Assembly: GCA_964581115.1 (NCBI GenBank)
Contig: CAZOMY010000069.1
Location: 1 to 5,717, forward strand
Direction: 5' to 3'
DNA: 5,717 nt
Source: 2-02-FULL-55-14 sp964581115
GTDB taxonomy: Bacteria; Bacteroidota; Ignavibacteria; UBA10030
Within the stretch, counting starts at the first letter, position 1. Every line of letters begins with the position of its first letter. Made by a program: the position numbers and the translations under genes. Positions 1-4,474 of the stretch are shown piece by piece. Under the pieces are notes generated by a model that was given only the letters and a program-made list of their open reading frames with translations, made no database searches and had not been told where the DNA came from.

Positions 1-137
1 AGTAGGAAGTAGAAAGTATCAAGTCGGCAGACTGAAGCGTCGTCGGTCAGCGCAAAGCCGCGAGCCTGCCGAGCGGGTCCGCTGATCTTCCGACTTCGGA
101 TAATCCGCAATCCACAATTCGAAATCCGCAATCTCCC
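1..137. repeat. Two heptamer tandem-repeat blocks upstream of the AlkD-like gene
   Basis: The window opens with four 7-mers in register at 1-28 (AGTAGGA, AGTAGAA, AGTATCA, AGTCGGC). A second block at 102-136 has five 7-mers (AATCCGC, AATCCAC, AATTCGA, AATCCGC, AATCTCC) and ends 1 bp before the GTG start of the next gene. The DNA between them (29-101) carries an imperfect inverted repeat: GTCGGTCAGC at 42-51 against GCTGA at 81-85 and CCGAC at 90-94. No gene is seen here. The 7-bp period is direct observation. Similarity to the short tandemly repeated heptamers described in some cyanobacteria and other bacteria is by type only, and no function is claimed. Confidence 0.6.
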
Positions 138-869
138 GTGACTTCTCTCAGTGTCTCTCAAGTCCTTCATCGTCTCAAAAGATTGGGATCTGAACGCAAT
201 CGCTTGGGCATGGCCCGCTTTGGCATCGTCTCGGACAAGGTTTTCGGCGTCGGCACCAAGCCGCTCTTCGCGGTCAAGAAGCAGATCGGCCGCAATCACC
301 CGCTGGCGCTGAAGCTCTGGAAGACCGGCTGGTACGAAGCGCGCGTTCTCGCGTTCCTCATTGCCGACCCGGAGAAGGTCAACCCCTCGATGATGAACAG
401 CTGGGTGAAAGACCTGGACAACTGGGCCATCACCGACGGTGTGTGCCTGCATCTCTTCGCCGATACGAAGTACGGCCCTTTAATGGCGTTGAAGTGGGTG
501 AAGCGGAAAAAGGAGTTCGTGAAGCGGGCGGGATTCGTCATCATCGCCGTGCGGGCTGTGCACGACAAGAAGGCGGACGACCGGACGTTCCTTCCCTATC
601 TCAACCTGATCGAGAAGGCCTCAAAGGACGAACGGAACGGTGTGAAGAAGGGAGTGAACTGGGCGTTGCGGCAGATCGGGAAGCGCAGCCTCATGCTCCA
701 TGCAAGGACTCTGCCTGTCGCTGAGAAACTGGCCGCTTCGAAAGATCCCACGGCGCGCTGGATCGGGTCCGATGCGGCACGGGAACTGAGGAATCCGAAG
801 ATCATCGAGCGTCTACGAAGGCGTGCAACGAGGGAAGGGAAGATTACCGCAAAGACGCGAAGACGCTAG
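138..869 (+). CDS. DNA alkylation repeat protein (AlkD-type DNA glycosylase)
   Basis: Predicted cytosolic base-excision enzyme of the DNA alkylation repeat family, built of HEAT-like helical repeats that remove alkylated purines such as 3- and 7-methyl adducts. The 243-residue product has the usual family length. The hallmark N-terminal block MARFGI at 25-30 and the EARVLAFLI helix near 67-75 are present. The family catalytic pattern W-x3-D is W96-D100, matching W109/D113 of Bacillus cereus AlkD, and W175 in NWALR matches W187. The start is taken as GTG at 138, because the family has a helix before MARFGI and the ATG at 210 would remove it. No clear ribosome binding site is visible, since the heptamer repeat runs up to the start. 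The last residues (ITAKTRRR) and the stop are encoded by the hairpin repeat at 846-912, so the native C-terminus was probably replaced or extended there. The gene appears intact. Confidence 0.88.
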   Translation: MTSLSVSQVLHRLKRLGSERNRLGMARFGIVSDKVFGVGTKPLFAVKKQIGRNHPLALKLWKTGWYEARVLAFLIADPEKVNPSMMNSWVKDLDNWAITDGVCLHLFADTKYGPLMALKWVKRKKEFVKRAGFVIIAVRAVHDKKADDRTFLPYLNLIEKASKDERNGVKKGVNWALRQIGKRSLMLHARTLPVAEKLAASKDPTARWIGSDAARELRNPKIIERLRRRATREGKITAKTRRR

Positions 870-912
870 GAGAATTGGTATGTTGCTTGGCGCCGTTGCG
901 CCTCTGCGGTGA
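846..912. repeat. Hairpin repeat unit, upstream solitary copy
   Basis: The left arm starts ACCGCAAAGACGCGAAGACGC at 846 and the right arm ends GCGCCTCTGCGGT at 910. The arms are imperfect inverted complements around a spacer of about 20 bp. This is the same element that forms the tandem array downstream at 1365-1828. It overlaps the final codons of the AlkD-like gene and lies just ahead of the GxxExxY gene. Read through, its right arm would encode the LAPLRLCGE-like peptide often seen in spurious annotated ORFs, so it should be treated as a repeat and not as coding sequence for the downstream gene. Confidence 0.85.
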
Positions 913-970
913 GGTATTTGGCGCCAAGGCCCGAAGCAGTAACATGTACAAATCACAAGAGGGGGTAAGC

Positions 971-1357
971 ATGACACGCGAAGAACTGAATGCGCTTTCG
1001 AGCGAGATCCTTGATGCGTGCATCTATGTTCATCGTGAGATGGGCCCGGGTCTCTTGGAATCCGTCTATGTGCTCTGTTTGCTCGAAGAACTTAAGAAAA
1101 GAAGCATTCGCGCTTCGTGCGAAGTGCCAATCGCGCTCAATTACCGCGGGACGAACCTGTCAAAAGAGTTTCGAATCGACGTTCTCGTTGAGGATGAGAT
1201 CGTCCTCGAGATCAAATCGGTCGATGCGCTCCTACCGGTCCACGAAGCCCAAGTCATTTCATACCTTAGACTTGCACGAAAACGATTGGGATTTCTCATC
1301 AATTTCAATGTTCCCGTGATGAAGGAAGGATTCAGAAGATTTGTCAATGGCTTCTGA
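971..1357 (+). CDS. GxxExxY protein, PD-(D/E)XK nuclease-like fold
   Basis: A 128-residue member of the GxxExxY family, which falls in the PD-(D/E)XK nuclease superfamily (PDDEXK_3). The naming motif is G27-L-L-E30-S-V-Y33. The nuclease core follows as D70 in FRID, then E80-x-K82 in LEIK, then a QxxxY motif (Q94, Y98) as in RecB/Cas4-like nucleases. All catalytic positions are therefore present. The biological role of the family is not established. The ATG at 971 is chosen because AGAGGGGG at 958-965 is a well-placed ribosome binding site. An in-frame ATG at 944 and the open frame back to 875 only add repeat-derived sequence. Hand-counted GC is about 49%, visibly below the neighbouring genes. 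Repeat copies end 58 bp before the start and begin 8 bp after the stop, suggesting transfer as a cassette. Confidence 0.85.
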   Translation: MTREELNALSSEILDACIYVHREMGPGLLESVYVLCLLEELKKRSIRASCEVPIALNYRGTNLSKEFRIDVLVEDEIVLEIKSVDALLPVHEAQVISYLRLARKRLGFLINFNVPVMKEGFRRFVNGF

Positions 1358-1364
1358 TTGATAC

Positions 1365-1828
1365 ACCACAAAAGACGCTGAGGCGCCATAAGAGGTGATG
1401 TGTTGCCTTGCGTCTCAGCGTCTCCGCGGTGAATGATCTTACCGCAAAGACGCGAAGGCGCCAAGAGACGGATGTTGCCATAGCGCCTTGGCGGTGAAGT
1501 ATTCTACCGCAGAGACGAAAAGGCGCAAGAGGATGGATGCTGCGTTAGCGTCTTCGCGCCTCGGCGGTGAAAGATTCTACCGCAAAGACGCGAAGGCGCA
1601 AGAGAATGGTTGTTGTGTTTGCGTCTCAGCGTCTCCGCGGTGAATGATCTTACCGCAAAGACGCGAAGGCGCCNNNNNNNNNNNNNNNNNNNNNNNNNNN
1701 NNNNNNNNNNNNNNNNNNNNNNNNNNNNNNNNNNNNNNNNNNNNNNNNNNNNNNNNNNNNNNNNNNNNNNNNNGCGAAGGCGCAAGAGAATGGTTGTTGT
1801 GTTTGCGTCTCAGCGTCTCCGCGGTGAA
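1365..1828. repeat. Tandem array of ~73-bp hairpin repeats, interrupted by gap
   Basis: Units start at 1365, 1441, 1506, 1579 and 1652, with a partial unit at 1774-1828 after the N run. Each has a left arm (type ACCGCAAAGACGCGAAGGCGC), about 20 bp of loop, and a right arm (type GCGTCTCAGCGTCTCCGCGGTGAA) that is an imperfect inverted complement. A 7-bp linker (TGATCTT, GTATTCT or AGATTCT) joins units. The typical period is 73 bp. The 1441 unit is shorter because its right arm is truncated. Segments 1408-1462 and 1619-1673 are identical over 55 bp, as are 1590-1644 and 1774-1828, indicating recent duplication. The linker junction also allows GCGGT/ACCGC pairing between neighbouring units, so the array can fold in two registers. 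No gene is seen between 1358 and 1893. Short open frames here are repeat translations. Confidence 0.9.
1674..1773. other. Assembly gap of 100 N
   Basis: Exactly 100 undetermined bases, flanked on both sides by the same hairpin repeat. The round number suggests a placeholder of unknown true size where short reads could not resolve the array. The number of repeat units is therefore unknown, and another inserted gene in the gap cannot be excluded. Confidence 0.97.
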
Positions 1829-1893
1829 GTCTTCCCCCGTAGACATTCGCCGCAACATTCAGCAATTTGTCATCCCAATTGTCCGACATTTCC

Positions 1894-2241
1894 ATGCCCA
1901 CCAGAAGTCCCGGTCAGATCGAAGCTTCCATCAGTGAAGCCATGGTCAAGTTCGAGCGTGAGTTCATGGGGCGCGGACCCACGCGAACACGGACGTACGT
2001 GCTCGAGGACCTCGTGGTCGTGCGGCTTGAAGGCATCTTGACCCCCGCCGAGCAACAACTCGCGAAGGACGCACAGGGGGTGAAGCTTCTAAAAGAAGTA
2101 CGGACCACGCTCATCGAGCAGGCGCATGACACGCTCAAGCAGATTATCCACGAGCACACCGGCCGCACCGTTCTCTCCATGCACTCCGACGTCTCCGCCC
2201 GCACCGGCGAACGCGTCATCGTCTTCACGCTGTCCAAGTAG
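1894..2241 (+). CDS. DUF2294 / MpsC-family protein
   Basis: A 115-residue soluble protein of the DUF2294 family, renamed MpsC after the staphylococcal membrane-potential-generating system mpsABC, whose MpsAB part transports inorganic carbon. The molecular function of MpsC itself is unclear. Family hallmarks visible are EFMGRGP at 23-29, the LEDLVVVRLEGILTPAEQQL stretch at 37-56, and a C-terminal block of SDVSARTGERVIVFTL at 98-113. Length is normal for the family. ATG 1894 is preferred over an in-frame TTG at 1867 because homologues usually begin shortly before the GQIEA helix. No strong ribosome binding site is seen for either start. The gene stands alone between the repeat array and the sbtA leader. 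A link to bicarbonate metabolism rests on its neighbours and on the family name only. Confidence 0.85.
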   Translation: MPTRSPGQIEASISEAMVKFEREFMGRGPTRTRTYVLEDLVVVRLEGILTPAEQQLAKDAQGVKLLKEVRTTLIEQAHDTLKQIIHEHTGRTVLSMHSDVSARTGERVIVFTLSK

Positions 2242-2246
2242 TTCCT

Positions 2247-2262
2247 GGAGATCAGCATCTCC
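2247..2262 (+). terminator. Compact hairpin just after the MpsC-family gene
   Basis: GGAGAT, loop CAGC, ATCTCC form a 6-bp perfect stem 5 bp after the stop codon. Only two T follow, so it lacks a proper U-tract. It may help to end or stabilise the transcript but is not a convincing intrinsic terminator. Confidence 0.35.
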
Positions 2263-2290
2263 TTCAACCCCGCTCCAGTCCACGTTTTAC

Positions 2291-2327
2291 CTTTGCGTGC
2301 TTGGCGTTCTTAGCGTTCTTTGCGGTC
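2291..2327. repeat. Related 9-bp-period half-repeat
   Basis: Four 9-mers in register, CTTTGCGTG, CTTGGCGTT, CTTAGCGTT and CTTTGCGGT, run from 2291 to 2326. The style and the terminal TTTGCGGT resemble the right arm of the hairpin repeats at 846-912 and 1365-1828, but no matching left arm is present. It is probably a solo arm or a sister family of that repeat. Confidence 0.6.
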
Positions 2328-2386
2328 AACGCTCACGAACCTCAATTGTCTTTCTTCAACTTGCGAACAGGACCAGAAATCCGACC

Positions 2387-2415
2387 TTGACAGTCGTATT
2401 TAATTCCTGTATATT
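2387..2415 (+). promoter_or_regulatory. Sigma70-type promoter for sbtAB
   Basis: A perfect TTGACA -35 box at 2387-2392 and a TATATT -10 box at 2410-2415 are separated by exactly 17 bp. Transcription would start near 2422, only a few bases before the structured leader. The distance to the sbtA start is about 190 bases, giving a long 5' untranslated region that holds the candidate riboswitch and its terminator. Confidence 0.85.
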
Positions 2416-2425
2416 TCTTGCATAC

Positions 2426-2486
2426 GTGAAGGTAGACGCCCCGCGAGGGATCCTGCAAGGATCCATGGCGGGTCGTAAACCGACAT
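2426..2486 (+). promoter_or_regulatory. Candidate riboswitch aptamer in the sbtA leader (possible Na+-I class)
   Basis: The leader folds into one long hairpin with fully symmetric internal loops. Stems are GTG/CAT (2426-2428 with 2484-2486, one G-U), GGT/ACC (2431-2433 with 2479-2481), ACG/CGT (2436-2438 with 2474-2476), CCCGC/GCGGG (2440-2444 with 2468-2472) and GGATCC/GGATCC (2448-2453 with 2459-2464), closed by a TGCAA loop. Internal loops are AA/GA, AG/AA, a C/T mismatch and GAG/ATG, the purine-rich kind typical of ligand-binding RNA. The 3' half (2479-2486) is also the 5' arm of the downstream terminator, so the two structures exclude each other. Folding of the aptamer should let transcription continue into sbtA. 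The Na+-I (DUF1646 motif) assignment is a guess from the Na+-coupled transporter downstream. Another class, or a novel one, is possible. Confidence 0.6.
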
Positions 2487-2523
2487 TCATCGGCCGCAGA
2501 GGTCGAAGGATGTCGGTTTTTTT
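2477..2523 (+). terminator. Intrinsic terminator in the sbtA leader (expression platform)
   Basis: AAACCGACAT (2477-2486) pairs perfectly with ATGTCGGTTT (2510-2519). An inner CGGCC/GGTCG stem (2491-2495 with 2501-2505) sits within the loop. The main stem runs straight into seven T (2517-2523). It lies about 85 bp upstream of sbtA, on the same strand and after a strong promoter, so it is an attenuator and not the end of a gene. A further tight hairpin (GGGGC, ATT, GCCCC at 2548-2560) follows in the read-through leader. Confidence 0.85.
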
Positions 2524-2609
2524 GTGTCCGGACGGCACAACGGAAGTGGGGCATTGCCCCGAAGCCGGCCCGGGGTCCCGTATCGTCCAATGAACCGGAG
2601 AGATCAGTA

Positions 2610-3593
2610 GTGTCTTTTGAAACGTTGGCTGCAAGTCTGTTGTCGCCCATGGTGCTGGCCTTCGTGCTTGGCATCGTGGCGACGGTCCTGAAGAGCGATC
2701 TTCGGTTCCCGGATCAGCTGTATATCGGTCTGACCATCTACCTTCTGATGGCGATCGGGCTGAAAGGGGGATACAAGCTCTCCCTGACCCCTTTCGCGGA
2801 GTTCTGGAAACCCGGCTTGGTCGCGATCGGCTTGAGCCTGATCATTCCGCTTTGGTGCTATCCGATCCTTCGGAAGCTGGGTACGTTCGACATCCCGAAT
2901 GCAGCAGCTATTGCCGCGCATTTCGGGTCGGTCTCGGTGGTCACGTTCAGTGAGGCGCTGGCCTTTCACGACAATATAGGCATTCCCTACGAGGGCTTTA
3001 TGCCCAGCCTGTTGGCGATCATGGAAGTGCCGGCGATCCTCGTGGCGATCGTGCTGGCCCGCACGCTGATGCTCCGCCAGGGGGATGCAGCCCATGGCGC
3101 GCCATTGGACGAAGTGCTACGAGAGCTCCTCGCCGGAAAAAGTTCCATCTTGCTCATTGGCAGTCTGCTGATCGGTCTGGTGGCGGGGAGCAGCGGATGG
3201 TCGCAGGTGGCCCCGTTGTTCGATGCGCCGTTCCGAGGCGTGCTGACATTGTTCCTCCTCGAGGCGGGACTCGTGACCGGCCGTCGCCTGCCGGACCTGA
3301 AGAAGGCGGGTGTGTTCCTGGTCGGCTTTGGGATTCTGATGCCACTCCTTAACGCAACCATCGGCATCCTGGCAGGAGCGGTGGCGGGTCTGTCGATGGG
3401 CGGAGCCACGATCCTCGGGGTGTTGGCGGCCAGCGCGTCCTATATCGCGGCGCCGGCGGCCGTCCGGGTGGCACTGCCCCAGGCGAATCCGTCATATTAT
3501 CTGACGGTGACGCTGGTGATCACCTTTCCGTTCAACATTCTCATCGGGCGGCCGCTCTATCACGCCTTCGCCGTTTGGCTCTATGGAGGTTGA
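2610..3593 (+). CDS. sbtA: SbtA-family sodium-dependent bicarbonate permease
   Basis: Inner-membrane transporter taking up bicarbonate with Na+. The 327-residue protein is almost entirely hydrophobic, consistent with two inverted bundles of about five helices each. Family signatures are the AHFGSVSVVTFSEAL stretch at 103-117 in the first half and ASASYIAAPAA at 274-284 followed by TLVITFPFN at 301-309 in the second. These glycine/serine/alanine-rich breaks correspond to the substrate and Na+ site regions. The cytoplasmic link between halves (about 154-177) is short, and the whole protein is smaller than cyanobacterial SbtA (about 370 residues). The start is GTG 2610, preceded by GGAGAGA at 2597-2603. 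The sbtB start follows 1 bp after the stop, so the two are one operon. Expression is probably set by the upstream promoter and attenuating leader. Identification rests on residues and on the sbtB neighbour. Confidence 0.92.
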   Translation: MSFETLAASLLSPMVLAFVLGIVATVLKSDLRFPDQLYIGLTIYLLMAIGLKGGYKLSLTPFAEFWKPGLVAIGLSLIIPLWCYPILRKLGTFDIPNAAAIAAHFGSVSVVTFSEALAFHDNIGIPYEGFMPSLLAIMEVPAILVAIVLARTLMLRQGDAAHGAPLDEVLRELLAGKSSILLIGSLLIGLVAGSSGWSQVAPLFDAPFRGVLTLFLLEAGLVTGRRLPDLKKAGVFLVGFGILMPLLNATIGILAGAVAGLSMGGATILGVLAASASYIAAPAAVRVALPQANPSYYLTVTLVITFPFNILIGRPLYHAFAVWLYGG

Positions 3594-3594
3594 C

Positions 3595-3894
3595 ATGCGA
3601 ACCGTCGTCAAGCTTGTCAAGATTATTGCCGAAGATGAGATCGAGCCGAAGTTGCTGCACGACCTCGAAGCGATCGGCGTCAAAGGCTACACGCTCTCGA
3701 CCGTGCGTGGGAAGGGATTGCACCGGTTTCGGGGAAGCGAATGGGAGGGTGAGAATGTGCAGATCGAAACCCTTGTGAGCGAGGAACTGGCCGAGGAGAT
3801 CCTGCGGCTGTTGGAGGAAGAATATTTCGCCCACTTCAGCGTCACGGCATTTGTGCAGGACGCGCTTGTGGTGCGGGGTCAGAAATACACCTGA
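3595..3894 (+). CDS. sbtB: SbtB-like PII-family regulator of SbtA
   Basis: A 99-residue PII-like protein, expected to form a trimer that binds adenine nucleotides (cAMP, AMP, ADP, ATP or c-di-AMP in studied SbtB proteins) and controls SbtA at the membrane. The fold is visible: beta strand MRTVVKLVKIIA, helix 13-28, GVKGYTLSTVRGKG at 28-41 leading into the T-loop (about 40-56), then the second helix 62-76 and strand FSVTAFVQDALVV. It ends at RGQKYT and so lacks the C-terminal CGPxGC redox extension of many cyanobacterial SbtB proteins. The ATG at 3595 is chosen because GGAGG at 3585-3589, inside the end of sbtA, is its ribosome binding site. The in-frame ATG at 3583 lies before that site. The 1-bp spacing implies translational coupling with sbtA. 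Confidence 0.9.
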   Translation: MRTVVKLVKIIAEDEIEPKLLHDLEAIGVKGYTLSTVRGKGLHRFRGSEWEGENVQIETLVSEELAEEILRLLEEEYFAHFSVTAFVQDALVVRGQKYT

Positions 3895-3903
3895 GAACCG
3901 TCG

Positions 3904-3927
3904 ATTCTGCAGCGTTTGGGGCAGAAT
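3904..3927 (+). terminator. Inverted repeat downstream of sbtB
   Basis: ATTCTGC at 3904-3910 and GCAGAAT at 3921-3927 are perfect 7-bp complements around a 10-base loop, starting 9 bp after the sbtB stop. No T-run follows, so termination would need a factor. It may simply be an mRNA-stabilising hairpin. Confidence 0.35.
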
Positions 3928-3982
3928 TCCAGGAACACCCGGGCCGTTGTGTGGGTTACTACTACGCTGCTCGGAGGTAGCC

Positions 3983-4105
3983 ATGAATGATATCATTCAA
4001 AAGATCATCGATCTGCTGTTTCCCGCGCCTGCACCGGTCCCCGTACCCATCAAGAAGAGTCCCGGACGAGGTCGCGGTCAACATCACGCACGTACAATCT
4101 CATGA
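3983..4105 (+). CDS. Small hypothetical protein, amphipathic helix plus Pro/Arg tail
   Basis: A 40-residue ORF with a good ribosome binding site (GGAGG at 3973-3977) 5 bp before the ATG. The product has an N-terminal segment MNDIIQKIIDLLFP that would form an amphipathic helix. A proline-alanine-valine run (PAPAPVPVP) and a basic tail with KKSPGRGRGQHH follow. I do not recognise a family. Its stop lies 9 bp before the start of the zinc-ribbon gene, so the two are probably co-transcribed and may be translationally coupled. The first codons coincide with a perfect 16-bp palindrome (3984-3999). It could be a membrane-surface peptide or a leader peptide, and its coding status is likely but unproven. 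Confidence 0.6.
   Translation: MNDIIQKIIDLLFPAPAPVPVPIKKSPGRGRGQHHARTIS
3984..3999. promoter_or_regulatory. Perfect 16-bp palindrome over a start codon
   Basis: TGAATGATATCATTCA is a perfect palindrome beginning at the second base of the ATG at 3983. As DNA it resembles a dimeric repressor operator. As RNA it forms a 6-bp stem with an AUAU loop that would bury part of the start codon. No function can be assigned from sequence alone. Confidence 0.4.
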
Positions 4106-4114
4106 GAGATGTCC

Positions 4115-4351
4115 ATGCAATGCCCCGTTTGCAATGCCGAACTTCAGATGACCGAACGTCAAGGTGTTGAGATCGATTATTGTCCAAAGTGCCGCGGCGT
4201 ATGGCTCGACCGCGGCGAGCTGGACAAGATCATCGAGCGAGCGTCGGTGGAGCAAGCTCCGCCGGCGCGTGGAACGGCTCCGCACCCACAGCACTATGAC
4301 AAGCGTTACAGAAAGCCGAAGTCGCTCCTCGGTGAGATCTTCGATTTTTGA
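4115..4351 (+). CDS. TFIIB-type zinc-ribbon protein (zf-TFIIB family)
   Basis: A 78-residue cytosolic protein. CPVC at 3-6 and CPKC at 23-26 form one four-cysteine zinc ribbon. The family block RGVWLDRGELDKII follows directly, and a basic, histidine-containing linker ends in KPKSLLGEIFDF, the conserved tail of small bacterial zf-TFIIB proteins. Their function is unknown. The fold suggests nucleic-acid or protein binding, but bacterial members are not TFIIB factors. ATG 4115 is preferred over ATG 4109 because the weak GAGAG at 4104-4108 has proper spacing only to 4115 and homologues begin M-x-CPVC. The gene is complete and follows the 40-residue ORF closely. The next 123 bp to the antiporter hold no visible gene or strong hairpin. 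Confidence 0.88.
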   Translation: MQCPVCNAELQMTERQGVEIDYCPKCRGVWLDRGELDKIIERASVEQAPPARGTAPHPQHYDKRYRKPKSLLGEIFDF

Positions 4352-4474
4352 CCTCCGATCGCACCGGGAAGCGCCTGACGAGAGTACAGTGGTGGTGGGG
4401 ATGGCGTCGGGTGCATCCCGGAACGCGGTCGGTTCGATCGGTTCATCGCTCATTTTCGCATACCCATTCCCGAA

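Noticed and set aside
875..970. N-terminal extension of the GxxExxY gene
   Set aside because: Although open, much of the extension is the right arm of the hairpin repeat, and the strong ribosome binding site at 958-965 points to the ATG at 971.
1365..1828. CRISPR array
   Set aside because: Units are near-contiguous 66-bp inverted repeats with 7-bp linkers of related sequence. There are no unique spacers of 25-40 bp and no cas genes in the window.
1504..1858. Several open frames through the repeat array and N run on both strands
   Set aside because: They consist of repeat translations (TAKTRRR or LAPSRLCG type) joined through unknown bases.
2426..2523. Fluoride or c-di-GMP riboswitch as the leader class
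   Set aside because: From memory, the conserved cores expected for those classes are not seen in the leader, and the sbtA context does not call for them.
2604..3095. 163-codon open frame on the minus strand inside sbtA
   Set aside because: It is antisense to a clear transporter gene. Its product is rich in His, Arg, Asp and Gln with no recognisable domain, as expected for a shadow frame in GC-rich DNA.
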